Shown here piece after piece: positions 41,368-52,904 of a stretch of 64,000 bases of DNA (its first letter is position 1; each line of letters begins with the position of its first letter). Where the stretch lies: the NCBI RefSeq assembly GCF_019925205.1, contig NC_083565.1, forward strand, positions 36,670,241-36,734,240. The letters are read 5' to 3'. The notes beneath the pieces are model-generated. The model was not told where the DNA came from and did no database searches. It saw only the letters and a list, made by a program, of their open reading frames with translations. This DNA comes from Metopolophium dirhodum (lineage: Eukaryota; Arthropoda; Insecta; Hemiptera; Aphididae). Position numbers and translations under genes: made by a program.

Positions 41368-41904
41368 ATGGCAGAACGACCAAATCATCCGCCACCAAAC
41401 CGCAACCACCGCCCATCCCGTGGCATGATTGCCACGCATGTGGAAAAGCTCCGGGCGATGGCCGCGCAGTTGTTGCGGGAAGCCAGGAGGCTCTCTGGGG
41501 ATGGACCGGAGGACACGGTGAGCGGTTAGTCGGCTGAACGCGTGGCCACCGCGTCGTTCGGCCGGATACGAGCAAGCCTGACTGTATGGGCCTTGTTCGA
41601 GCGGGGGTTCGCCGAGGGACGCCGGTCCACTCGAGCGAACACCCCACAACCCGACATCTACAGGCCTAGGGCAGGACCACCCGGGCGAGTGCCACCTCGC
41701 CGAGCAGTGCCGGCGTACCAGCGCCATGACGTCCGGGATGGGCGTGGTCGGTTCAGGCAGCCAGCGGTACAGCCGCAAGCCCAGCAGCCCGTGGTGCAGC
41801 CGCCAGCCACACAGCCAGCAGAGCAGCAGCTGGCCACGGTGGAGCGGTGGATCCAGGCGATGGAGGTGACGCCCGGGGACCCGGCCATCCTCCCTGTGGA
41901 CTAG
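41368..41904 (+). pseudogene. Third ORF of gypsy element 2
   Basis: ATG at 41368 directly after TGTTTCAG; one in-frame TAG at 41527-41529, otherwise open to 41904. The helix AMAAQLLREARRL and the block ASLTVWALFERGFAEGRR align with ELLERSQQLLRS and DPVLWAAYTCGWEDRT of the element 1 ORF3. A Pro/Gln/Arg-rich tail follows (QPQAQQPVVQPPATQP). Same place, similar plan, low identity: a shared accessory protein of unknown function. Confidence 0.65.
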
Positions 41905-41932
41905 GTTGCTCTGGCGCGTCTCGTGGACTCGT

Positions 41933-41947
41933 GGGGGGGGGGGAGTA
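41933..41947 (+). promoter_or_regulatory. Polypurine tract of gypsy element 2
   Basis: Eleven G, then AGTA, abutting the TG of the 3' LTR, as in element 1. Confidence 0.8.
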
Positions 41948-42218
41948 TGTCGCGGTCGTTATCGCAACGACCGCGGCGTCTCTATCGACGTCCGCGAGAT
42001 CGTGACCGACAACCGGTCTGGCCGCCGCCTGTGGCACGGCCGCCAGCCCGGCCAGCGGTGGTGGCGACGGGAGGAGCTTTGACTGGACCGTCGTCGACGA
42101 ACTAACGCGTTTGATTATTGTAGCTACAATTGTATATGAATAAACGTGTCGCCGTTCAATAAAATCGTGTCGTACCGTTAACCGTTGTCAGTATTATCCT
42201 TTCAAAACCGTTCCTACA
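41948..42218 (+). repeat. 3' LTR of gypsy element 2
   Basis: Starts TGT followed by a perfect 10-bp inverted repeat, CGCGGTCGTT / AACGACCGCG, with a 5-base loop. AATAAA signals lie near 42138 and 42158. The end is taken as TTCCTACA at 42218, but TTGTCA at 42190 is also possible because the 5' LTR is missing. Confidence 0.6.
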
Positions 42219-42219
42219 C

Positions 42220-45200
42220 CTACAATTGGGAATATTCAAACATCAAAAGTAAAATATTTTTATATTTTGTTCCAAATGCGTACTTAACTTGTTGCTAGCT
42301 TTAAATTAAAATAATATTTTATATGTCTTTAAATGTATGCATATTAAATGTGTTTATCCTCGTTGCAAAATATTATAAGTAATACTAATAAAATATATAT
42401 ATCATATGTTTCTAAACAAAGTAGAAGTATTTAAATGATGTGTTGTATAAGGCATATTATGTTGTATTTCATACTTAAGTTTTTATTTTTAATTATTTAA
42501 CTACTAAAAAAGTTCCTGTAGATATAATTTTAGTTTTCTTTAATTTCTAACAAAAACAATTGATGATTCACGCATGTCTAATTTTATATGTTACCTGTTT
42601 TATGTTTAGTAGATTATAGTTTAATATATTTATTAATCTATGCATGTTCATAATTTATCAATATTATATTATTGTCATTTTAAGCAAATACAAAACATAA
42701 TTGAAGAAAGTTGTTGAAGAAAGAGTTGGTGACTTCGTGGCGATGGAGGGATTCGTTGCCAGAGGGGGACGGTGACTTTGGTTCTAGTCGCTGGGGTCCT
42801 TTACCGTTGAGAGGTTGTTACCTACTGGTGTCTGAGCTTCATGAGAGTTGTTCCTTGGGCTGTTTTTGATAATCTTTGTTTTAAATTTTCAATCTTAAGC
42901 CGTAAAAATCGATCATTTTTTTATTTTTTTAGATTTTGTTAAATTTCGTTAAATTTTAATATTAAATGCTTATAAAAAAAATTGTGCCTATGTATTTTTA
43001 ATATTTTTCAACTGCTATTGTAAAAATATAGCAGGAGCTTTATATTAATGTTATCGTGTGAATATCCAATGTTGTAAAAATATGAACTTCGAACGCTCAT
43101 AAAAACTTAATTTGACTTTCCGGTACACACTTTTTTTTTTTTTGATAATGATAGACAAACTTATGAGAATTCTTGTACTTAATACATTTTAAAATCTTAA
43201 ATTTAAAAAGAAAATGTTTTATAAATTTTGAACTTAAAAGATTGCAAATTTTAGTGGTTTTTTGAATTGTACGTATTTTGTCAAAGTTTGAGGTAATAAA
43301 AAAAAAATCGTGATTACCTATGTATTTTTAATATTTTTTAGTTTGCATTCTAACAATATACTAAAAGCTTTGTATTACATTTCCATGCTTTATTTGACCC
43401 AACAAACACAATTTTATTGACATTTATAGAAAAAAAAACTAAAAAATTAGAAACTGAAAATGTCAATAAACAGTTTAAAACAATAATATAAAAAGAATAT
43501 TTTGAAAATTATATGGTGTATAGAAAATGTATAGAAAATGTTAATATAAACATTCAGTCAAAATTTCATTTATCTACGGTCATTTGTTTTAGAGTTACAC
43601 AAAACCAAAATCGATTTTTTCAAAAACTAATTTCGCTTACAATTCCATGCGTATTATATTATAACCTTAATTTGCTATTTGCAATAAAAATTAAATAAAT
43701 GTTTGGTAAATTATTAATTGAGATGATGTAGACACCTATATATTATATGTAGTTTAAATATTAACAATCACGTAAAGTAAAATTGGCCATAGGTAGGCCG
43801 TAGGCTATATGCACTTTATAGGTAGTATAGGTACATACATTACGATAGAAATTCAATAAAATTGTTTATTAAAATTTAGGAAATTAGATAGACCGCAGTC
43901 ACTCTTTATGTGGTCCACATATAGGTACCTACTAATTAAAAAAATAAATTAACTATTTTGTTAAGCTGAGTTAGGTTTGGTAATATACATATAAAAGCTG
44001 CATCCATGGATATACAATAATACTGGCTATACTACAGAACGTTATCTTCCGACTTATCAAGCACAGTCTTATAAACACACAAATTGTGTAACCGAATTAA
44101 TAAAATTCATAGGCAATTTCATAAATATACACTGCTACTTTTTTTATATTATGTGCATATTATAATACAACATATAGGTACCAATTGCTTAACGTAAACA
44201 CAATTCTATAATTCGATTTAAATTAATTTACATCATATATAATAAAAATAATTATAAATAAAAGACAAAATATTTATCTGACCACTAATGATTTATGCTT
44301 CGATATCATACTGGATTTTATAATTAATACACACGTTCTTTGGTTCTAACTGTACTTGAAACTTTTTAAGTAAAATATTATATTAAAACACACATTGACA
44401 TTTTAAAATTTAATTTTTTTATACAAAAATTAATTCTGTATTAGACATTTAAGCCACATCTAATAACGATTACACCTACACCTGTTGCCTATGGCTTCTG
44501 CCTCATGTTTATTGTTACCTCTGACTAAACAATCTATACACAATACATATACTTATACAATACATATATTATATATACATTAAAACATTGCTTATTTCAT
44601 TTTCCGAAACAAAATTTATTTTGTTTATCTTTATTGTTCATTAAAATTAAAATTCAAACAAGTATAGTATTAAGTTTTTTTAAGTACAGTTAAGTGCAGT
44701 GAAATAGTGAGGGTCTATCAGCCACTTATACACTTATTAACTAATATCATAAGTCCCGTATTTTTGAATCGAAACTTGATTTGTAACTAGGTATTTAGTA
44801 ATATTTTTAAATTGATTGGAATGAAGTTGAAAAATTTAAAAGAATACTAAAATAAGCTAATATTATAATTATAATAATAATAATAATTATAATAAATATT
44901 ATTATTATAATTTATATTTAAACTCATACACTAGTATTTATAATCAGCACATAATATGTGGGCGAAGGAGAAAATTGCTTAAAAATCACCTTTATAATTT
45001 CATTACAATCACTTATTCAAAACTTTTTTGCGATTCCGAGAGGTGTACAAAATGAAAACTTATGAATGAACAATCGTTGGTATACCAATTTGGAGTCAAA
45101 AACTCGATTGTAAAAAAAGCATGAGGGATGCTGCAGATGTAGGCTTACTTACATTACCACCTCCGTAAAAATTGATTATGGAACGTTTGGGGAGGTGTAC

Positions 45201-46025
45201 ACATTTTCGAATTAGGATATTTTTATTGGGAAATAATTAATATTATACACATTTTTAGATTATTATTAATAGTGTAAATTACAATCATGTTATAATACAT
45301 GTCGATTTCACTATAAGGATTATTAATTCAATTTGAATAAGTTATATGAAACTTATTGTAACAAATTGTGAGAAAAATTGTATTAAATATTCAATTTTTT
45401 TAACTTTCAAAGAAAACAACAACTAAAAAAAATATAATTTTTTCATCACCTGAGTAAATAATTAGTATGCAAATTACGAATGCCCGAAGTGATTCTATGT
45501 ATTTTATTGTTTTAAATATAATATCAATAGGTAAAAAAAACCCCTTTTTTATTTTTAAATAATATTCTTGTGGAAATTAATTATTATAGACTATACTATA
45601 CATTACAAGTTTTTAAACTTCTTTCATTTCTTTGTGTCACCAGAAATTTATTATTTACACCTACCCCCCGAGCAAATGTGCTTCCTGTACTTTTTAACCT
45701 GTCTGTGTGCCATTGAATATTGGAAATTAACTTAGAAAAAAATAGAATTAATTATCAAGCATATTTACAACAATAATCTTAGTCCGTGGTTGTAGGTAAT
45801 ATTATCACAGATTAATTTAATCATTTAATCTATGCTATTATTATAGTATTTCGTGTCGAAACCGGCGATCCGCGCTCAGAAAAATACTTAATAATTGCGA
45901 CTATCAAGCTATGTGTACTATTAATTTTATTAAAACAAAATAATTAGGTACTTAAATGGTTTCTTACATACAACTAGCCACCTGGATCCAGAAAAAATAA
46001 TTGAAAATAAAATCAGAACCAAAAA
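42220..46025. other. Long AT-rich region without recognised genes
   Basis: A GC-richer patch of about 150 bp (42718-42870) stands out but matches nothing known to me. An interspersed repeat with TATGTATTTTTAATATTTTT occurs at 42990-43090 and 43318-43400. A near-palindromic AT tract lies at 44865-44930. No ORF with a recognisable domain. Confidence 0.4.
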
Positions 46026-46026
46026 T

Positions 46027-46380
46027 TAGTGTTGGGTAAATTACTTTTAAAAAGTAATGAAATTACGTTACTCGTTTCTTCAAATATTTTAATTTAAATT
46101 ACATTTGCGTTGCGTAAAATAATTTTTTTTACGTTACATTACTTTAGTGTGTTACAAATAACGTAACTTTTTTTTTATCATTTTCCAACCAGTTTCAATT
46201 TATATGATTCAATTATTATGTAAAAATGTACAATCATTCTTGCTGACGTCGAACGTTCTTTTAGCACATATAAAAACAATTTAACCGACCGTCATACAAA
46301 TAAGACACCAGAGCACATAGAACAAAATATAGTTATCAACTGTTTTCAAAAATTTTCCTAGTTAAGAATTTAAAATAATT
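46027..46380 (+). pseudogene. hAT transposon remnant with C-terminal dimerisation domain
   Basis: The left end TAGTGTTGGGTAAATTAC resembles a hAT terminus (CAGTGTTGGG). From 46239 an open reading gives LADVERSFSTYKNNLTDR, PEHIEQNIVINCF and a TAG at 46359-46361, which is the conserved C-terminal dimerisation segment of hAT transposases. The catalytic part is absent: an internally deleted copy. The right terminus was not located. Confidence 0.82.
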
Positions 46381-46399
46381 GAATATTAAATATTATTAT

Positions 46400-47170
46400 A
46401 AATTATTAATATTATGTACCTATTTATATCAGATTTTTGTATTATTTGCTTTATTATTTTGCATATTATGTATCTATTTATATCAGTTTTTTATGTATTA
46501 AGTTTTTAATAATTTTGCATATAAATGCATATATTAATTCAAGAGAATATTTTAAGAAAAAAGCATATTTTATTATGATTTTTAAAGAATATTAGATAAA
46601 TATTTACAACTTTTTAAGAGAATATTAGCATCTTATTTTAGCTAATTTAAAAGAATATAATTGCGGCCCCTACTTATAAATATTATAATATAATAATACT
46701 AATACACACTTATATTTCCTTATTTGTGTTACGCTATTTCTTTTTAAATTATATTATTATATTTTCAAGTACCTAGTATAGTACCAAGTTTAGTAGTTTA
46801 AACCTAGGTACCAAATTGTTCTATAGCATTATAATTTTTTTGTTTGATGAATACAATTAGGGCACCACATTAATTTTCTATCTATGCCACTGTATCGAGC
46901 CATACATTGAAATTAATGTTAAATACACATTATTTACTCAGGCGTTAAAAAAATAATAAACATGTGGTACATTGTGCAACAAATGGAAAATAATATTATT
47001 CTTTTTTGTGTTCAATAAATAGACAACTTATTGTGAACATTTTAAATTATTTTGTGCTGAGGAGCTATGGATTAGAAGCAGTTCGTTTATAAGAGAAGTC
47101 GAGAAACATTGTTTTATTTTATTTAAGATTCAACGTTCACATTATTTTCATTATTTTCTTATATTAAATC
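46400..47170. other. AT-rich DNA
   Basis: Repeated TATGTACCTATTTATATCAG-like phrases at about 46414 and 46470 form a short direct duplication. No gene was seen. Confidence 0.4.
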
Positions 47171-47173
47171 AAA

Positions 47174-47275
47174 ATGTTTTTTTTCAAGAATAGTTTAATA
47201 GCGTTTACAATTTTAAGTGTATCAATTTGGGTTCTGCCAGTGACTTTAATCACTGTAGCACAAAGTATGGAATAA
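47174..47275 (+). CDS. Candidate first exon encoding a signal-peptide-like segment
   Basis: ATG at 47174 in a CAAAATG context starts 33 codons, MFFFKNSLIAFTILSVSIWV..., a short basic start followed by a hydrophobic stretch, before a TAA. A donor-like AAA|GTATGG overlaps codon 30. Secreted-protein genes of aphids often have such a small first exon. No following exon could be recognised, so it may be chance in T-rich DNA. Confidence 0.2.
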   Translation: MFFFKNSLIAFTILSVSIWVLPVTLITVAQSME

Positions 47276-47279
47276 TTTA

Positions 47280-50080
47280 TTGTTATAAGTATATAAATCA
47301 TATACTAGTAGTGTATTGCTAAAAATATTAGTGGGTATAAGTCTTTATGATACGGTTAGATCTTAGGTGTCAATATATTAAAACATTAAATCAAAAATAT
47401 TTTTTTCTCGCTTTGCTCAAATACACTTACAACCCTTATTATAACTATCACATTACAACTAGTATTTTTCAACAACTAGCTCAATGAAAAACATAAAAAC
47501 AATGAAACCACACAATGACTTTTTATTTTAAATATAGTCTTAAAATATAATATATTATGGCCTATAAAACCAAAATAGCCAAAATATGTACTAAAAATGT
47601 TGAATAGGTATTTGATCCCAAATATTGTGAATTGTATTTTGTTACTCACATATGACAAAATTAACCATACAAAATATTATGTAAATGTATGAAATTCCTT
47701 GCCCTACACACATTATTTCAGAGTATCTAATAGGTAATCTATTAGTAAAATATAAAATATTTAACTAAAACCAAATAATTATAAATTTATAAAATGTTTT
47801 CTTTCTTAATAATAATACATATTTTAATAATTATTATAATAATTTTAAGTATTTTCTAGAAAACTTTATTTCCTCTCTTTTTTCTCTTTTTATCAAAAAA
47901 TATTTTTGGTTTCAAGCGCTGATATGATAACAGGTTTTACTGGTTTTAACTACAAAACCATCCTAACCCTTTAGTCTCCCTGACCTTTCATCACGTACTC
48001 TTTCTGAAAACCCACCAAATCGCATCAAGAACCAAGAGGCGTTGGTGCTGAGACCTCTTAAATTAATATTATGTGAAAATTATTATATCGTAATTTGTAT
48101 TTTTTAGTAAATAGACAAGAATGACTAGTAAAAATATATCGTTTTGTTTTCAGAAAAATGTCTAGGTAATATTATACATTAATAATTTATATTCAAATAG
48201 TAACTTAAAATATTTATGATATTCCACATAACTAAAATAATTTAAATGTTGATGTATTCTTGTTTGAAATATGTTATGAGTTTATGACTATTATCCCAAT
48301 TGTCCATTTACGAAATCAATAAAATACGAATCTATTTTTGATTGGCATTTGTTTCCAATTTAAAGTCAATTTGTCTTATTCATTAATTATTATAACTGTT
48401 AAACGTACGTGTCCCCAACCCTTCCTCCAAAGAAAATCTCGAAAATTTCTATCCAAATATTTTGTACGTCGTTTATTTTGTATGAATTTGTTTGACGGTT
48501 CTTAGAATTTGTAAAACGCCAGTATTCAAGAAATATTAGATATACAGAAGGACGACACATTTCTCCAGCCCCCCTAATGTTATAATTGTACAATTATTCG
48601 TTACCTACCTATTGTAGAATTACAACAAAATAACAAAACTGCTTCATGAGAAATCGAGTGAATATCAAATTTTGTAAAAATATGAATTTTAAACGATCAT
48701 AAAAATTAATAAGTAGTAATTCTCATGCGGTAGGTACTATTTAAAAAATATTTCTGGTAAGTATACATATGCCCTCACTGGCCTCAAAGTTAAAAAAAAA
48801 CTAACCAGAAAGTGCTTTCTTGTGCGCTCTTCATATTTGGAGGATATACCAAACCAAAAACGCCTGTTTTAGCTTTTCTTTTTTTTTATTAAATTGTACA
48901 AAGTTTTAACAATTTAATCATCTTTTTATTCTGACAATTTATTTTTGGAATCGTGGTTATAAATTTGTACTAACTGTATAACAATATGAACAAATTTATA
49001 TGGTTTGAGTTGGTAGTCCACATACATCGAAAACCGGGTGCCAGCTTCAGGTGATGCCCGCAAATCAATTTTGGATTTTGCGAGTGATGGGAGAGTGTAC
49101 AAATTTTGAAAAAGTGGTTACAAATGTGTACAAAATGTATAACAATTATTACTGAAGTAGTTTTTAAGTTGTATTTCAAACATGCAGGCGATAATTGGTT
49201 TTTATATTTGTTTATTTTTAGTAATTTAGGATCGGTGGTGGTTTTTAAGGACTTCAAAATAGGCAATTTCAAAATTGCCATGCATGCGGATTGCGGGTCT
49301 TGTTAATATTGTGTGCACAGTAAGTGCTTATTAGTGTACCTATGTGACTGTGTATAAAAGAAAATGTGCAGCGCTCCCACACGTGAATGTCTAAGTCACC
49401 ACCCTTGTTGGTTGTTATCGGAGGGGGGAGGACTAAGTGGAATGGAAAAAGTGGTCCAACCGACCTTAAGAAGACATAATAACGAATTCAAATCAGTTTT
49501 AAAAAGTATTATCGCATTACTAGGTCGATGAACAATATATTGGTTTATACCAATAACTGTCCACCACAGATCCTCTTAAGTAATATAATAATTGGTTTAG
49601 ATTAGCTAAAAAATATCCACGTCACAAATGTCGACGAATTGTTAAAATACTGGTTTTCGTAATAAACCTAAGCCCCCTTTTTTTGATAAAAATAGTTTTT
49701 GTACGCCGAGATCGTTATAGGTAACTAGCGCAAAAACAAATGTTTGATTTTGAAAAACTTAGAACTTTCGTACCTATTATTTCGATTTTTTCTACAATTG
49801 AACTTGGGACTGTAGACAGAATTGAAACTTTTACTATTACATTTTACAGAAGTGGGACACTCATTGTTGTAGGATAATATGTTGTATAATGTATAAAACG
49901 CGATTTAAGATAATACGGGTGATCGGTTATTGAGTTTTAACAATTGTTGTATGCAAATGGATTGATGAATATTACACAAATATTATATTGTTTCTGAATG
50001 AATAATATATTTGTTTATTGAATATATGATTTATTATTTATTAATTATTATGGTAACTATGCTTTTTTAAAAAAAATATG
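47280..50080. other. AT-rich DNA with dispersed repeats
   Basis: Segment 48650-48715 (GTAAAAATATGAATTTTAAA) repeats 43070-43110. A minus-strand open stretch at 48399-48593 reads EMCRPSVYLIFLEYWRFTNS and onward with protein-like composition but no domain I recognise. GC-richer patches lie at 49015-49100 and 49370-49490. No gene is called. Confidence 0.35.
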
Positions 50081-50084
50081 CATT

Positions 50085-50240
50085 TTAGATTTTGAGCAAA
50101 GCGATGAATGTATTGATTTTACAATGATGTGTGTTTTTTTTAAAAAATTTTTTAAAGTCCGTCATCACCTTTTAGGCCAGTAAAAGTGCTTGGACTTTCT
50201 TCAACAGTAACTTTTCTGATAAGAAAATTAATCCAAACAA
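50085..50240 (+). repeat. Interspersed repeat, copy 1
   Basis: GATTTTACAATGATGTGTGT, then ACCTTTTAGGCCAGTAAAAG and CTTGGACTTTCTTCAACAGT. A diverged copy lies at 52515-52650 in the same orientation. Confidence 0.7.
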
Positions 50241-50329
50241 GACGTGTTTTGTTAAAATATTAAGCTTATTCAACAAAATTTAAATTGTAAAATATAAAAT
50301 GTATTTTTGACATCCAAATTTTCTAATTT

Positions 50330-50481
50330 TCCGGTGGATTTTCCTAAAAATGTTTTACATAAGAACCTTCTCCTAACAATTACGAACACAACAAAAAAAA
50401 GAATTAGCAAAATCGGTCTAGCCGTTCACGCGTGATGCAATGACTAAGGGAAACAGGGATCTATTTTTATATATCGAGATA
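50330..50481 (+). mobile_element. RTE-like non-LTR 3' tail
   Basis: AAATCGGTCTAGCCGTTCAC, GCGTGATGCAATGACTAAGG and AAACAGGGATC followed by an AT tail: the typical 3' end of arthropod RTE-type elements. No coding part upstream, so a short 5'-truncated copy. Confidence 0.65.
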
Positions 50482-50489
50482 ATTGGTTT

Positions 50490-51429
50490 TTTTAACAGTA
50501 TCTACCTAAAAGTGTTTATCACGTTTTTTTTTTTATAAAAATGGTCACCCTAAGCTACACAAACGTTGATATTATGATCTATATTTGTAAAAACTTTGCC
50601 TACGCGTACGGCGATGTTAGAAAGCAAAATATTATTGTCACCTTAGCACATATTGCTTCACTAGCCTGACCATGTTAATAATTTACAGCTTAAAATATTC
50701 ACACATATATTATAATATACATATTAAATAATATCTCTGGGCAGGCAACCGTCTATTTGTATTATACAAAGTCTTTAACACCAATACACCATCATTGATG
50801 TAATATAACTATATAGGTAATAATTTTATATTTAATACATCGTGACAATTAAGTGTACCAGCTTGTTAGACCAATACCAGGCTGTATAAAGAATAACAAT
50901 CACTAAATATTTAATAAATCAATAAACTGTTAACTAGTCTTTAATACAATATTTAGTGGACCATGATTGGACAATTAGAGATAAGTGAATCATAGTTGTA
51001 TATAATTTAATACGGATAATTTTAAAATTTAATAGCGATTATATTCTTACTAGAGAAATATACTGGTAAGTTAATTGTAATTAACATATATGTAAATTGT
51101 GTAATTATACCTAACCTGTTACATCCTTTTTTTAAAAGTACATTAGACATAATTATAATCATTGATTTTATGATCTTAACGTTTAAGCTATTGTTTAAGC
51201 TATTGTTCTTTTATATAATACTTGGATAATATTTGGGCCTAACACAGAAAAGTATTTATAAATTAATTTATAATTAAACATAAAATAAGTATTTTTTTAC
51301 GAGTTATTTTTGGCATTAAAAGATTGCATGGATGGTAAAACGTTACCGTGTTTCCAAATAATTTTATTTTCATAAGTCATTCGTAAATCGTGTTTATAAT
51401 TTTTAGTAAATCATAGTAAAAAAAAATTA
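50490..51429. other. AT-rich DNA
   Basis: Nothing recognisable was found on either strand. Confidence 0.4.
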
Positions 51430-51724
51430 TTAACAAGTTGACTGCCATCAGAATTGAGCATCAAATGAGGTGCTCACATGACTTTCGCTGACGCCACGCA
51501 AAAAAATATAAATTATGTTTTTGGTTGCCACACTGATTTTGAGCAAGTAATCGGTTTATTTTATTACTGAGCATTAAGCAGGATGCTCAATCTTAATTTA
51601 TAAATTGGCTGTGCATCAATGTGTGGGTCTCGTGGCCCGTGGGACCAATTTTTGTAAACCAAATATGATGCTCATGGCAATGGGGGACAATCTGCTAAAT
51701 TTCTTGTGGCAGTTAACTTATTAA
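51430..51724. mobile_element. piggyBac-like MITE
   Basis: A 287-bp unit (51434-51720) lies between two TTAA copies (51430-51433, 51721-51724). Its ends are inverted: CAAGTTGACTGCCATCAGAA on the left and, complemented, TAAGTTAACTGCCACAAGAA on the right. TTAA duplications are specific to piggyBac. Inside, GAGCATCAAATGAGGTGCTC and GAGCATTAAGCAGGATGCTC are small hairpins. No transposase. Confidence 0.72.
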
Positions 51725-52510
51725 AATATTTTGGTATGTTTAAATGTTTGTAAATACAGTTATACAAATACTTTCTATGTTGTAAGCGGAGATGGTTTGA
51801 AACTCTTAAGCTCACTCACCTGTGTCTAACGCGGGGTCCTGTATAAAATTGTATAATAATAACTGTATACCATTATAACATCTGCGATATATTTCGGAAA
51901 AACATTTGTGCAACCTACAGGCTTCACTGCTACAGCTTTCAATATAATTAAAAGAAAAGAAAAAACATACTATAATATAACATAATAAATATCCATGGAA
52001 ATGTTATGTTAGTTTGTACATTAGTCATATGACAGTTTATTGATCTCAACCTCTATAAAATCATAATAAATCATACATATTTGTAGTTATGTAGGCAGTG
52101 TAAATGGTACCTAATTATATTGTCAACTAAATATTATTTCTAACTTTTTATAGATGATTATAGTAAGTTAAATGTGTATCCTGTTTTCATATATTGCATA
52201 AGTTATGGAGTGGAATAGCTAAGATATAGTTTTTATTCTGTCTCATTTCGTAAATAGTTATTATGCTGTCAACTAAATATTATTTCAAATTTTTTATAGA
52301 TAAAATTGGTAAGTTAAGTTTACCATATTTTCACATGTTTCATAATTTCATAAGTTATGGAGTCGGTTAAACATGGCATAGCTAAAATATAGTTTTATCT
52401 CATGTATCAAATCAATAAACAGTTATTATAATATTGTAATATTATTATAATATATTACTCTACCTTTTTATGTATTATGACAGCAATAAATTTAAATGAA
52501 TATTATTTTT
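51725..52510. other. AT-rich DNA with an internal duplication
   Basis: TGTCAACTAAATATTATTTC occurs at about 52121 and 52268 with similar following sequence (roughly 147-bp offset), a tandem duplication. A candidate minus-strand microexon at 51820-51838 is discussed among the findings. Confidence 0.45.
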
Positions 52511-52514
52511 ATAT

Positions 52515-52650
52515 ACTGAAAGGATCGATTTTACAATGATGTTTGTGTGTATTTTTTTTGTGTTGGTCCTCGCCTTTTGGGGCAGTAAAAGAGGTTTGAT
52601 TTTCTACTTAAGTTCTTAGACTTTCCGGTAGAAAAGTGAATCTATTTAGT
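52515..52650 (+). repeat. Interspersed repeat, copy 2
   Basis: GATTTTACAATGATGTTTGT, CTTTTGGGGCAGTAAAAGAG and ACTTTCCGGTAGAAAAGTGA match the copy at 50085-50240. Confidence 0.7.
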
Positions 52651-52904
52651 CATTTTGGGTCTTAATTAACCTATATTATAATGATTTATAATAAATCTAA
52701 ATTTAACACATTCATGACAGCGGCCTCCTAGACACACATACTGTACATCAGATCAGTGTCTACTTACCACCTTTTTCATTTTATGATTAATAATTTGTAT
52801 TCCAATTAATATAAAAATAAAAACTTAACCACACCTATTTGTTTTTTGATTATCTAGGTAAATTGAAAAGTACGTAATTTTTGTGTTTTTTACTGTACTT
52901 ATTG

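Larger units (their letters stand above)
37940..42218 (+). mobile_element. Ty3/gypsy element 2, 5'-truncated and decayed, relative of element 1
   Basis: Gag-pol linker, protease, RT, RNase H, integrase, third ORF, polypurine tract and a 3' LTR in the same order as element 1, with clear protein similarity throughout. The 5' LTR and most of gag are absent. The left boundary near 37940 is uncertain. It contains at least seven stops or frameshifts. The LTR right end is either 42190 or 42218. Confidence 0.85.

Noticed and set aside
44865..44930. AT palindrome as a replication origin or regulatory element
   Set aside because: Simple TAATA/TTATTA sequence of a kind common throughout this AT-rich DNA; no further support.
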